NCBI RefSeq assembly: GCF_008632335.1
Contig: NZ_VWXX01000001.1
Coordinates: forward strand, 186,001 to 250,000
Source of the DNA: Thiohalocapsa marina
GTDB taxonomy: Bacteria > Pseudomonadota > Gammaproteobacteria > Chromatiales > Chromatiaceae
DNA: 64,000 bases
Reading direction: 5' to 3'
Shown here: piece after piece, positions 38,016 to 47,451 of the stretch
How positions within the stretch are numbered: the first letter of the stretch is position 1
Layout: every line of letters starts with the position of its first letter
Notes under the pieces: generated by a model
Seen by the model: only the letters and a program-made list of their open reading frames with translations
Told to the model about the DNA's origin: nothing
Databases searched by the model: none
Program-made: the position numbers and the translations under genes

Positions 38016-38120
38016 GCGATCAATCTGCCGCTGACCGCACTCTTTGTCGCCGAGACCCCCTTGGGGCACTGGCTGCGGTTTCCATGGGGCGCCTTGGTGC
38101 TTGGAGTCTTTCGTCAATGA
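38016..38120 (+). pseudogene. Duplicated 3' end of the methyltransferase gene
   Basis: An open frame reading 'INLPLTALFVAETPLGH' and ending 'LGVFRQ' is homologous to the last 34 codons of the methyltransferase at 36047-36883 (mid-80s percent by eye). Its TGA overlaps the ATG of the next glycosyltransferase. It has no start codon or gene body. It marks the far border of the segment that contains the Rpn-like pseudogene. Confidence 0.8.
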
Positions 38121-39043
38121 TTTCCTTCGTGGTTCCAGTCTACCGCTCGGCCGAGAGCCTGCCGGAGCTGCATCGACGCATCACCGCCGTCTTTGGCGAT
38201 GGTGATCAGGATCTTGAGATCATTTTCGTCGAGGACTGTGGCGGGGATGCCTCCTGGCCGGTCATACAGCAGCTCGCTGCGGTCGATCAGCGGGTGCGTG
38301 GGTATCGCATGAGCCGCAACTACGGACAGCACAATGCGCTACTCTGCGGCATTCGCGAGGCCCGTGGCGAGACCATCGTCACCCTCGATGACGACCTGCA
38401 GCATCCGCCCGAAGAGATTCCGAAACTCCTGGCCAAGCTGAATGAAGGCTTCGATGTGGTCTATGGGCCGCCGGAGAAGGAGCAGCACGGTCTGCTGCGG
38501 GACCTGGCCTCGCAGATCACCAAGCTGGCGCTGGAAGGCGCGATGGGGGCGGCGAATGCTCGGCAGGTGAGTGCCTTGCGGGCGTTTCGGACGCGCCTGC
38601 GCGACGCCTTTACCGATTATCGTAGTCCGACGGTAAACATCGATGTGTTGCTCACCTGGGCGACGACGCGTTTCTTCGCAGTGCGCGTGCGGCACGAGAC
38701 GCGAAAATACGGCGAGTCTGGCTACACGCCACGTAAGCTGGTACGCCATGCGCTGAACATGATGACGGGGTTCTCCACTCGGCCATTACAGCTTGCCAGC
38801 CTGATGGGCTTCAGCTTTGCGCTCTTCGGGTTAGCGATTCTGGCCTATGTGTTGATTCGATGGCTGCTGCAAGGTAGTGCTGTTCCAGGTTTTGCTTTTC
38901 TGGCTTCTATCATTGCGATCTTCTCCGGCGCACAGTTGATGGCATTGGGAATCATTGGGGAGTATCTGGCGCGAATGCATTTCCGAACCATGGAGCGGCC
39001 GACGTATGTGGTTCGCGAGGAAACGACGGAGCAAGGTGCATGA
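38117..39043 (+). CDS. DPM1-like family 2 glycosyltransferase with two membrane helices
   Basis: The 308-residue protein has a GT2 core at the N-terminus ('ISFVVPVYRSAESLPEL', 'VTLDDDLQHPPEEI' with the metal-binding acids, 'YGQHNALLCGIREA'). Two membrane helices follow near the C-terminus (about 230-290, separated by 'GSAVPGF'). This is the GtrB/ArnC/DPM1-type layout, which transfers a sugar from a nucleotide to undecaprenyl phosphate. A GtrA-like flippase-type protein is encoded two genes further on, which fits. It overlaps the remnant of a methyltransferase by four bases. Confidence 0.85.
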   Translation: MISFVVPVYRSAESLPELHRRITAVFGDGDQDLEIIFVEDCGGDASWPVIQQLAAVDQRVRGYRMSRNYGQHNALLCGIREARGETIVTLDDDLQHPPEEIPKLLAKLNEGFDVVYGPPEKEQHGLLRDLASQITKLALEGAMGAANARQVSALRAFRTRLRDAFTDYRSPTVNIDVLLTWATTRFFAVRVRHETRKYGESGYTPRKLVRHALNMMTGFSTRPLQLASLMGFSFALFGLAILAYVLIRWLLQGSAVPGFAFLASIIAIFSGAQLMALGIIGEYLARMHFRTMERPTYVVREETTEQGA

Positions 39044-39828
39044 CTCAGCACAAGCGTCTTGAATATTGCTTGGCGACCTCAGGATTGCGGCTCATGGCTA
39101 GGGAGGAACCTTGGGACAGCGCCATTTTTCGAACGCCGGTGGTACGAATCCAAGAGTTGCAAGTGCTTGAGCCAAGACAGGCGATGACCGACTATCAGGA
39201 TTATAAATCCTGGGTCGAGCGTGAACGGCTTGGGATCGTCAGTTGCCGACTCGCGCAAGACCGGCTGCGTGAGTCGATGCTTCTGGAGGCGAACGGCTTT
39301 CGCTTCATCGAGATGGTCCTGCACCCGCGGCTTGATCATCTACAAAAACAGACAATTAAGGAAGATGACCTCCAAATTCTTCCTGCGATCGAAGCTGATC
39401 TCGAAAACCTGCGTCATATTGCCGAAACTGCTTTTAGCAGCGAACGTTATCATATCGACCCTCGACTTGATCCTGCGTTGGGTAATCAGCGCTATGGGCG
39501 CTGGGTATGCACTAGTCTGAGCCATGCAACGCAGTGTCTGCTCAAGGTGTTGGATGGCGAGCGACTCATCGGGCTATTTATTGTTGAGGCCACTGCAAGC
39601 CAGTCGATGTACTGGCATCTGACAGCGATTGCGCCCCAATGGCAAGGATGTGGCTATGGGCGTCGCGTCTGGTGCGCGATGCTACGTCATCACCAGGCCG
39701 AGGGCTACGCCACAGTGACCACGACGATCTCAGCCCGTAACATCCGAGTGCTCAACCTCTATGCGCAGCTTGGCTTTCGTTTTATGCCACCCGAGATGAC
39801 ATTTCATTGGGTAAGAGCGGCCGCATGA
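39040..39828 (+). CDS. GNAT-family acetyltransferase (WecD-like)
   Basis: The 262-residue protein has the GNAT acetyl-CoA site in 'LTAIAPQWQGCGYGRRVW' (about 190-207) and 'RNIRVLNLYAQLGFRF' near the end. The size and two-part structure resemble WecD, which acetylates dTDP-4-amino-4,6-dideoxygalactose. A WecE-like aminotransferase is encoded three genes downstream, so it may acetylate that amino sugar. The ATG overlaps the previous stop (ATGA). Confidence 0.72.
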   Translation: MTQHKRLEYCLATSGLRLMAREEPWDSAIFRTPVVRIQELQVLEPRQAMTDYQDYKSWVERERLGIVSCRLAQDRLRESMLLEANGFRFIEMVLHPRLDHLQKQTIKEDDLQILPAIEADLENLRHIAETAFSSERYHIDPRLDPALGNQRYGRWVCTSLSHATQCLLKVLDGERLIGLFIVEATASQSMYWHLTAIAPQWQGCGYGRRVWCAMLRHHQAEGYATVTTTISARNIRVLNLYAQLGFRFMPPEMTFHWVRAAA

Positions 39829-40220
39829 GTAATTGGCGCTTGCAAGGTTTACGTTTCGGCATTGTCGGTTTAACTTCGAATTTTGTGCTCTACCTGCTTT
39901 ATTTATTAGTGGTTTGGCTGGGCACGGATCCAAAACTGGCTGTAACCTTGCTCTATATACTGGGTCTGTCGATGACTTTTATCTTCAATAAACGGTGGAG
40001 TTTTTCTCACCGTGGAAATTGGAGGGGCGCTGCGGTACGTTATTTCTCTCTTTATGGAATACTTTATTCTTCGAATATCCTAGTACTAATGTTTCTGGTT
40101 GATCACTTATATTACCCACATGCGCTTGTTCAAGCGGGCGTGGTATTAGTGTTTATTCCAGTCGTCTTTCTTACGCAGCGTTACTGGGTTTTCGCCAAAG
40201 ACCCGATAGTTCCTTCTTGA
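39825..40220 (+). CDS. GtrA-like small membrane protein
   Basis: 131 residues with four predicted membrane helices and the GtrA-family features 'RFGIVGLTSNFVLYLL' at the start and 'TFIFNKRWSF' after helix 2. GtrA proteins are thought to flip undecaprenyl-phosphate-linked sugars made by GtrB-type transferases such as the one at 38117. The ATG overlaps the preceding stop (ATGA). Confidence 0.85.
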   Translation: MSNWRLQGLRFGIVGLTSNFVLYLLYLLVVWLGTDPKLAVTLLYILGLSMTFIFNKRWSFSHRGNWRGAAVRYFSLYGILYSSNILVLMFLVDHLYYPHALVQAGVVLVFIPVVFLTQRYWVFAKDPIVPS

Positions 40221-40234
40221 TCTGGCTCTAATCC

Positions 40235-40867
40235 ATGTCCCAAATTACAAGCGGTATTCGGAAGATTCTTTCCTGGCCTATTGTTTACGACGGGTTCCAG
40301 GCTCTGGTCGGAGCAGTAAAATTTCGTCACCTCTACGTTGCCGCTTATGTCCAGCCATCGGATGGGGTCAGGATCCTCGACATCGGATGCGGTACCGCCG
40401 AGATTCTGGAGTATTTGCCGACTGGTGTTGAGTACCATGGCTATGACTTGTCCGAGGATTACATCCAAGCGGCAAAATCAAGATATAACGAACGAGGGCA
40501 TTGGCACTGTGCCTGCGTCTTGGACATGCAACTTGAAGAGTTTGGCGTCTTCGATATCGTCATGGCAAACGGCGTCTTACATCACTTGGGCGATAAAGAA
40601 GTCCGCGAACTTGCGGAAGTTGCTTCCAAGGCATTGAAGCGCGGTGGGCAGTTTTGTTCTTACGATTGCTGTTTTGTCGAAGGACAGAACCCGCTAGCGC
40701 GTTACCTTATTTCTATGGATCGCGGTAGAAATGTGCGGGAGGCAGAAGACTACAAATCACTGATCGCCCCATTTTTCACAGCTGTCGATCTCGACATACG
40801 GTGTGACATGCTGAGGATTCCATATACACACGCCATCATGGTGGCTACAAAGGGTGATCCAGCATGA
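40235..40867 (+). CDS. Class I SAM-dependent methyltransferase
   Basis: A 210-residue methyltransferase with motif I 'RILDIGCGTAEILEYL' near residue 46, 'YHGYDLSEDYI' near 68 and 'FDIVMANGVLHHLGDKE' near 110. It may methylate a sugar in the cluster. The AT content is intermediate. It overlaps the aminotransferase start by four bases (ATGA). Confidence 0.83.
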   Translation: MSQITSGIRKILSWPIVYDGFQALVGAVKFRHLYVAAYVQPSDGVRILDIGCGTAEILEYLPTGVEYHGYDLSEDYIQAAKSRYNERGHWHCACVLDMQLEEFGVFDIVMANGVLHHLGDKEVRELAEVASKALKRGGQFCSYDCCFVEGQNPLARYLISMDRGRNVREAEDYKSLIAPFFTAVDLDIRCDMLRIPYTHAIMVATKGDPA

Positions 40868-42021
40868 TCCCCTTCAACAAGCCCCACCTCGGCGGCAAGG
40901 AACTCTGGAACATCGCCCAGGCCCATGCCAGGGGTCAGATGGCCGGCGATGGCAGCTTCACCAAGCGATGCCAAGCCTGGCTCGAAGGGCGAACGGGCAG
41001 CCAAAAGGCCCTGTTGACTCACTCCTGCACCGCCGCACTCGAGATGGCCGCCATCCTCGCCGACCTGCGGCCGGGCGAGGAGGTGATCATGCCGTCCTAC
41101 ACCTTTGTCTCCACCGCCAACGCCTTCGCGCTGCGCGGTGCAGTGCCGGTGTTCGTCGACATCCGCCCGGATACGCTGAATCTGGACGAGCGCAAGATCG
41201 AGGCGGCCATCACGCCGCGCACGCGCGTGATCGCGCCAGTGCACTATGCCGGCGTGGGCTGCGACATGGATGCCATCATGGCGATCGCCGAGCGGCATGG
41301 GCTATTGGTAATCGAGGACGCGGCGCAGGGCATCATGGCCAGTTATCGCGGCCGGCCGCTCGGCGCCATCGGGCATCTGGGCGCCTTCAGCTTCCACGAG
41401 ACCAAGAACATCATTTCCGGCGAGGGCGGGGCGCTGCTGATCAATGACCCGGCCCTGGCCGAGCGCGCCGAGATCATCCGCGAGAAGGGCACCAACCGCA
41501 GTCAGTTCTTCCGCGGGCAGGTGGACAAGTACACCTGGGTGGATATCGGCTCGTCCTACCTGCCGGGTGAGATCATCGCCGCGTTTCTGCACGCACAGAT
41601 GGAAGAGGCCGATGCCATCACGGCGCGTCGGCTTGCGCTCTGGCAGCGCTACCACGCCGCCTTCGAGCCGCTGGAGTTGGCGGGCCGCGTCCGCCGCCCG
41701 GTGATCCCTGACGGCTGCGATCACAACGCGCACATGTACTATCTGCTGCTGCGCGACCTGGACGACCGCACCGCCTTTATCCAGGCCATGAAGGCCGAGG
41801 ACATCCACTGCGTCTTCCACTATGTGCCGCTGCACAGTGCGCCGCAGGGCCAGAGGATCGGGCGCGCAGCGGATGATCTGGCGCTGACCACGGATCTGGC
41901 CGACCGGTTGGTGCGGCTGCCCTTGTGGCTGGGGCTAGAAGAGCATCAAGAGCGGGTGATCGAAGCATCGCTGAGAACATTGAAGACCAAGAACCAATAC
42001 GTTCGAATAGTTCAATGCTGA
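40864..42021 (+). CDS. WecE-type sugar aminotransferase
   Basis: The 385-residue protein belongs to the DegT/DnrJ/EryC1/StrS PLP-dependent aminotransferases. It opens with 'IPFNKPHLGGKELWNI', typical of the dTDP-4-amino-4,6-dideoxygalactose transaminase WecE, and has the PLP lysine in 'SFHETKNI' (about 181). Other motifs are 'EVIMPSYTFVSTANA' and 'VIEDAAQGI'. It likely converts a dTDP-4-keto-6-deoxyhexose to the 4-amino sugar with glutamate as donor. A GNAT enzyme nearby could acetylate the product. The DNA is GC-rich, like the core. Confidence 0.87.
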   Translation: MIPFNKPHLGGKELWNIAQAHARGQMAGDGSFTKRCQAWLEGRTGSQKALLTHSCTAALEMAAILADLRPGEEVIMPSYTFVSTANAFALRGAVPVFVDIRPDTLNLDERKIEAAITPRTRVIAPVHYAGVGCDMDAIMAIAERHGLLVIEDAAQGIMASYRGRPLGAIGHLGAFSFHETKNIISGEGGALLINDPALAERAEIIREKGTNRSQFFRGQVDKYTWVDIGSSYLPGEIIAAFLHAQMEEADAITARRLALWQRYHAAFEPLELAGRVRRPVIPDGCDHNAHMYYLLLRDLDDRTAFIQAMKAEDIHCVFHYVPLHSAPQGQRIGRAADDLALTTDLADRLVRLPLWLGLEEHQERVIEASLRTLKTKNQYVRIVQC

Positions 42022-42508
42022 TAGTTACTTACATGCGATCAATAAACCCGTCAACGAACTCAACGCAAGGGCCATCTTCGCCTTGAGATTGATACAGCGC
42101 TTGCCGGAGAAGACTCGTGGTTTCTACCGCCACGCTTACATGGGCTATCCGGCCTTGATAATAACCATGAACGAAAGCGCGCAGGGATATGTTGGTCAGA
42201 CCTTAGCCGCATCGGCATCCCGAGCCTGCGGTCGAAGACGCATCTAAAAGCGGGATAGCCGAACCGCCGATCAACCCACCTAGAAAGAGCAGCCAGCCAC
42301 CAGCTGGAAACCTTGTTTCACAGCCGATATCCGGCCGGGTGCCTTTCACCCAACGGGTGATCGCCCGATCCATGTCAAATATCGGCCAAGGGCTTGATTG
42401 GATGGCGCTAGGGGCTGGGGGCTGACTGCTCCGTTTAGGATCAAAGCTATGCACCTTCTGCTTGGTGCGCTTCAAGAGATTTGAGTTCGATAGACTCCTT
42501 ATTGGCAG
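42022..42508. other. Intergenic, no gene recognised
   Basis: About 490 bases of mixed composition between the aminotransferase and an AT-rich membrane-protein gene. There is no credible ORF. A GC-rich stretch with several stops in all frames looks like decayed coding or mobile DNA, but I could not identify it. Confidence 0.45.
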
Positions 42509-44320
42509 ATGATGATCATGAATAGACGATCCATATATAATATCGAACCTCACGCATGGTGGTTACTATTGGCAATAATGGCTGCGTCTTTGAGCCTTTT
42601 GAACACCCTATATTTTATCAGCCAGGCATCTAACCCAATAATCAGAAGTGATGGATGGTACTTTCTTGACTCCGTCATTAGTAATTGGGCGCGTGAGGGT
42701 TTTGAGCTCGCCGACATATTTGCTAAGAGGGGGATTTTTGATCACGCCCAGCCGCTAAACAAATTAGCGCTATGGGCAAATTATGAGTTTTTTAAGTTGG
42801 ACTTTCGGCTTGAGGCCTTAGTGGGATTCTGCGGCCTTTTTGCTTTGATTATTACGTTGCTAATATTATACATTACGCAAATTGACGTAAGAAATAAGGT
42901 TGATACGCGCACAGCCATTGCTTTCGTCTGTGCGATTCTTGTCATTAGCTCCCTAAATTCTACAGAGTTGTACTCGTGGCCTTTGGTGACATTTGGCTTT
43001 CTCATTCTGTTCTTAATTTCTTTGATATCATGGCAGACATATCGTTATTTGACTGCGCAGAAAGCATATACCGCTCTGGCGCTCAGTGCACTCCTGTTTA
43101 TTCTCATTGGCGATACGACCGCCGTCATTGTTTGGGCAAGCCTACTCTCGACGATCGCAATCTTTTTTGTCGGGAGCGACACTCATTTTAAGAAGAACTC
43201 ATTTCAGTGGCTGTTCTGGTCGGCCCCCTTCGTGGTCGCTTATTTCGTTTGGACAAATATTTCATTTATTGATCTCAACCCGAAGCCGGCAGTGCAATTG
43301 CAGTCGAGCGTCAACTGGCTTGATCCCTACTTTTACTTCGAGTCTATCAGAATTATTTTTTCTGCCTCGATCATGCACAATCAGCACTTCGCTCATTTGG
43401 ACGATAACCATGAAAGGATAATCTCCTGGGTTGTTGCGTTCGCAGTCTTGCTTGCTTACGTGTGGTATTTTGTGAACCTCATTTTCATGAGGAAAGATCA
43501 GAATTGCATTAAATTTTATACGACGTTTATTTTAGTTTATGCGACTATTTCGGTGCTCGGCATTGTTGCCGGCCGTGTAGACGCTTTTGGGGTCAATTAT
43601 CTCTATCAGCCAAGGTATGTTATCATTTATCAACTCATCCCATTTGCGTTGCTTATTGATCTCTCTTTCACAAAGAAAAGTTCAGCTAAGCGTACTGTGA
43701 CGACATTGTTTTCGTGGTTGGGCTTCGCGATACTGGTAGCCTTACAGGCGTACTATACTGCGCAAGCCTATTACTCAATCCAGTGGATCTCACGTAATCA
43801 GGAGGAACAAGCAAAGACAATTGGTCGCTACATGCTAAATCCTTCAGCCGCGATGGAAGCATGCCCACCTGTATCCCTCCCGTTATGTTCTTTGCCGGAT
43901 GGAAAAAGGGCTGAGCTTTTGAATCTGCTGGCGTCTGAAGACCTGAATATCATGAATTGGGGTTTCCAGTGGCGTTATCGAATTTTCCCCCTTGATGAGA
44001 ATCTTGGTCCATTAAGCCATATTTCAGCGTCTAATTGGGGCCCCAGGGTAATAACAGCGACAGCAGAACCTACACCTATCTGGATAAAGCTAGACGAGTC
44101 TCTAATTGATTCAAGGACGCACTTAATGGTCCGGATAGGCACTCACGAGGTGGCACCTCAGATAGCGAGAGACCACATCACTTTTGTAATTCCGAACGAT
44201 CTCTCTAAAACCGCCGGCGATTATCCAATAGAATTATTGGACTTTTCCTCAAGATCCCTCCACATTGGGATAATAAAGGTAACGACGCCTATCAAAAGCA
44301 CAGCCATTGAAAATAATTAG
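42509..44320 (+). CDS. Large multi-pass membrane protein of unknown function
   Basis: 603 residues with about nine to eleven predicted membrane helices in the first 430 residues and a soluble C-terminal domain of about 150. It is rich in Phe, Ile and Leu and encoded by AT-rich DNA, unlike its neighbours. The layout (large membrane region, extracytoplasmic tail) recalls GT-C glycosyltransferases or O-antigen processing proteins. The Asp-containing loop after helix 1 ('RSDGWYFLDS') would fit a GT-C first loop. I cannot assign a family. Confidence 0.7.
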   Translation: MMIMNRRSIYNIEPHAWWLLLAIMAASLSLLNTLYFISQASNPIIRSDGWYFLDSVISNWAREGFELADIFAKRGIFDHAQPLNKLALWANYEFFKLDFRLEALVGFCGLFALIITLLILYITQIDVRNKVDTRTAIAFVCAILVISSLNSTELYSWPLVTFGFLILFLISLISWQTYRYLTAQKAYTALALSALLFILIGDTTAVIVWASLLSTIAIFFVGSDTHFKKNSFQWLFWSAPFVVAYFVWTNISFIDLNPKPAVQLQSSVNWLDPYFYFESIRIIFSASIMHNQHFAHLDDNHERIISWVVAFAVLLAYVWYFVNLIFMRKDQNCIKFYTTFILVYATISVLGIVAGRVDAFGVNYLYQPRYVIIYQLIPFALLIDLSFTKKSSAKRTVTTLFSWLGFAILVALQAYYTAQAYYSIQWISRNQEEQAKTIGRYMLNPSAAMEACPPVSLPLCSLPDGKRAELLNLLASEDLNIMNWGFQWRYRIFPLDENLGPLSHISASNWGPRVITATAEPTPIWIKLDESLIDSRTHLMVRIGTHEVAPQIARDHITFVIPNDLSKTAGDYPIELLDFSSRSLHIGIIKVTTPIKSTAIENN

Positions 44321-44883
44321 TCCAACCTGCAAAATCGTCGACAAACCGCTGAACAGTTCAGAAAGCCTCTTTCAGGAAACCGGGCTGGACAAAGTACTCG
44401 CTGGTGACGAAATCGCTTACGACAAGGCGGAGTCCTAGCCTGATGAAGAGGTACTAATAGGCGTGGCCGACCTTCGGTGATTGTTGATGGCGTGGGTACG
44501 CAGGCGATTGATCAACTAGTAAGCGCGCCTTGGGGTGCGCCCGAGCGCATCTGTTGGCGGAGTCGCGGGCGCAAAATCCCGAGATCGACCACTCAGCAAG
44601 GGCGAGGAAGGGGAACAACCGATCGGGGGCGGTGAAGAGGCCGAAGCCGCGGAAGGAACGGTCCAATGGCCCATGAGCTTAGCCTGCGCAGCAATCTTGG
44701 CCAGCAGGTTATGTAGCCCGGAAGCGTCAATAACGTCTCTCGAGTCCCACGGCGTCGCTGGTGGCGGTCTGCGCAGCGTATGTGCACGCTAAGACTGGGA
44801 GCCTGTACCCATGTTTTAGCCGAACATTCGGCACCATAGCGGCCGAACCCATAAGGAAGGCCGCTTGAAGTGCTGACTCGAGC
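44321..44883. other. Intergenic with possible gene remnants
   Basis: About 560 bases. At 44340-44440 one frame reads like coding sequence ('SLFQETGLDKVLAGDEI') and ends in stops, so it may be the tail of a lost gene. The rest has no recognised feature. No clear promoter was found. Confidence 0.4.
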
Positions 44884-45597
44884 TTAGTGATGGACCTCGT
44901 CCAAGCGCGTCGTTAACGCATCGATCTGCTGCTGAAGATGCTCAATGCGCTGATCGCGCTTCGCCAATTCTTGGACGAGACCTTGGATTGCTGCGAGAGT
45001 GATTCCCGTGCTGTCCGCCACGGAGATGCTGTGATTCGGGCCGTCGAGTTGAAAAGTGTCAGCGAAATCTTCTGCCATAGGGCCCATATGAACCTGGTCT
45101 GGGGGCGCGCTCTTAAACCGCCATTGCATGATCGGAAGGGCGGCGACCTTTTGAAGAATCTCGTGGGTATCCAGTGGCTGAAAATCGGTCTTCAGCTCAC
45201 GGGATGAGCTAAACATGATGTTGGTCGCCCTCACGCTGCCAAAGACCTCCAAGGTGGGAACGCCACCAGCATCGTAGCGTTCGGACACCTCGATCTCAGG
45301 CCCTCCGCTACCCTGCTTCGAGACTCGGAACAGGTTGAATTTCGTTCCAGGGCCATTCGTTGCAACGAGGGAGTAGGCCCATGCATTCGTGTCGCTTTGC
45401 TCCAAGCGCATTTTGAGCACACCGTCTGCTCCACCGACGATATGGAGCTGCTCGATTGGAGCGTCCGTACCGATTCCAACTGATCCTTGTTCGTTGATAT
45501 ACAAGGCGTCTTGGGCACAAACAGACACACTCATTGATGCGGATAGAGTAAAAGCGCAAGACACCATGACCACTGACTTTTTTTCAAGCGATAACAC
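44884..45597 (-). CDS. Secreted S74 / tail-fibre-type protein, copy 2
   Basis: 237 residues from a GTG at 45597. AGGAG lies about ten bases upstream, and the position matches the start of the first copy. It has a signal peptide ending 'VSVCA', the 'GSVGIGTDAPIEQLHIVGG' block and an S74-like C-terminal domain ('SSRELKTDFQPLD', 'IMQWRFKSAPP', 'HMGPMAEDFADTF'). A C-terminal coiled coil ('HLQQQIDALTTRL') is the part lost by amber mutation in copy 1. It is about 60 percent identical to that copy and in opposite orientation. Secreted members with the phage chaperone domain may form trimeric surface fibres. Confidence 0.78.
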   Translation of the reverse strand: MLSLEKKSVVMVSCAFTLSASMSVSVCAQDALYINEQGSVGIGTDAPIEQLHIVGGADGVLKMRLEQSDTNAWAYSLVATNGPGTKFNLFRVSKQGSGGPEIEVSERYDAGGVPTLEVFGSVRATNIMFSSSRELKTDFQPLDTHEILQKVAALPIMQWRFKSAPPDQVHMGPMAEDFADTFQLDGPNHSISVADSTGITLAAIQGLVQELAKRDQRIEHLQQQIDALTTRLDEVHH

Positions 45598-46122
45598 TTT
45601 TCATTTCTCCTCTCAAGGATAGGCCAAAAGAAACACAAAGGGCCCGCAATCTGCGAACGTTTGCAAACCCATCTGGAGCTGCACACAAAACCCAGAAAGA
45701 CGTCGATCAGGTTCCCGAGCGGTCAGTTGTGGGACCACCGCGATTGTTCCACTCTACCCGTCCACTGGCTGCTCCAATAAGATCAAGGCCCTCGGTTAAG
45801 GCCACAATGACGGGACCAATTTTTGCAGGCATTATCAAGACACAGCGCTAAACCAAGAGCTACTACCAGTTCTAGATCGTGTCGGCATGGGCACAGCATG
45901 TTCAACCAGTGACAAATCCAACTTTTCAGGGTCACCGATCTAAGCGCCGATCATCCATCTTTCGTGGGTGATGATTTAACATAATGGTTCACAATTAGCA
46001 ACGCTCCTCAGGGAGACGGATCAGGATTCATTCGGCAACACACGGATGCGAGCCGCAAGCCGGTCTGCGCGCTGATTCGGATGGGCATCAGTTGCATCAA
46101 ACACCTGTTAAATCGTTGAGTT
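45598..46122. other. Intergenic between divergent genes
   Basis: A 525-base gap between the minus-strand S74-type gene and the plus-strand glycosyltransferase operon. It should contain both promoters; I see only weak -10-like sequences and no strong pair. No ORF is credible. Confidence 0.5.
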
Positions 46123-47451
46123 ATGAACATACGGATTCTGTTGTTCGCGTACGAGTTTCCGCCGGTCCTGGCCGCCCAGGCGCTGCGCTGGTACTACCTG
46201 AGCAACGAGCTTGCGCGGCTCGGAGCGGAGCTCGACGTGCTATCGCCGTCGATACCCAACCTCTGGGGATTCGAGCCGACACTCGAGGCGTCGGTGCAGG
46301 TGCATCGTTGCTTTGCTGGCCCCTTTGTTGGGCTATCGAGTTTTGGTGCCAGGCGTTTCCGTAGCCAGGGCTCACCGAACCCGGAGATTGCGGCCGCTTC
46401 ACCGAGCGGTCCGTCACCGCCGACGCCCGTAGAGCGGGCATACCGATGGGCGCGCGGCATCCTGGATCAGGTGGTTTTTCCGGACGTTCGCACGGAATGG
46501 CTGCCTTTTGCATGGCACGCTGCGCGGCGGCTTCATGCAAAGCGGCGGTACGACTTGATCATTAGCTCTCACGAGCCTGGCGTCGATCTGCTGCTTGGCT
46601 TGCGGGCCCAGCGCGCCTGGGGCTTGCCGTGGCTGGTCGATCTCGCGGATCCGCTGGTTGCGCCCTACACACCAAAATGGCGTATGCGTCTAGACGTTAG
46701 GCTCGAAAGACAGGTCTGTCAACGGGCCGATAGGCTCCTGGTGACGACGGAGGCGGTGGCAAGGACCTTGGCTGCGCGTCATAATCTGCCGCCCAACCGC
46801 TTCACCTGGATCCGCCAGGGCTTCGATCAGCGCTGGCGCCCTGCGCCCGATTATGAACTCCCTGAGGACTGGCCGAAGGGGCGGTTCGTGGTGCTCTTCA
46901 CGGGCACCTTCTATCCTGGCTTTCGTGCACCGGATGCATTCATCCAGGCGCTGTCCGCGCTCAAGGACGTGCACCTGGTTCTCGTCGGGGATATGGGGCC
47001 ATTCGCGGCGGCCTTCCGTGCAATTGGCAATCGGGTGACACTGCTCGGAAAGCAGCCGCACGACACCTGTCTTGAGCTGCAGCGACGTGCGGATGTCCTG
47101 ATCAATCTTGGCAATCGGGGAGATGATCAGGTGCCAGGCAAGATCTACGAATATCTTGGAGCCGGTCGGCCCGTGCTCCACATCGCGACCAATGCGTCCG
47201 ATCCGGTTCCCCGGTTGCTCAGTCACTTGCGCCGAGGCATTGCCGTGCCGAACGAGAGCGGACGCATCGCTCAGGCGCTCGTTGAGCTGCAGGACCAGTG
47301 GAGTACCGACACCCTGGACGCCGCCTTCGACCTAGGGGTGGAGCGGGTGAAGGCGTTTTCCTGGCAGTCCCAGGCAATCCGGCTGCACAAGTTGTTATGC
47401 GAACTTTGCCGGCGTGAGGGAGCCGCTTTCTCCGACCGAAATAGCCTGTGA
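46123..47451 (+). CDS. Family 4 glycosyltransferase
   Basis: The 442-residue protein begins with 'IRILLFAYEFPPVLAAQALR', the nucleotide-sugar GT4 (WcaI/WbuB-like) start, and has the C-terminal Rossmann domain with 'FTGTFYPGF', 'VTLLGKQPHD' and 'GKIYEYLGAGRPVLHIA'. It transfers a sugar from an NDP-sugar to a lipid-linked acceptor in the cytoplasm. It opens a run of seven overlapping or tightly spaced genes to 53734. Confidence 0.83.
   Translation: MNIRILLFAYEFPPVLAAQALRWYYLSNELARLGAELDVLSPSIPNLWGFEPTLEASVQVHRCFAGPFVGLSSFGARRFRSQGSPNPEIAAASPSGPSPPTPVERAYRWARGILDQVVFPDVRTEWLPFAWHAARRLHAKRRYDLIISSHEPGVDLLLGLRAQRAWGLPWLVDLADPLVAPYTPKWRMRLDVRLERQVCQRADRLLVTTEAVARTLAARHNLPPNRFTWIRQGFDQRWRPAPDYELPEDWPKGRFVVLFTGTFYPGFRAPDAFIQALSALKDVHLVLVGDMGPFAAAFRAIGNRVTLLGKQPHDTCLELQRRADVLINLGNRGDDQVPGKIYEYLGAGRPVLHIATNASDPVPRLLSHLRRGIAVPNESGRIAQALVELQDQWSTDTLDAAFDLGVERVKAFSWQSQAIRLHKLLCELCRREGAAFSDRNSL

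Noticed and set aside
42022-42508. Possible IS or small RNA in this gap
   Set aside because: No inverted repeats, transposase motif or stable promoter-terminator pair could be seen.
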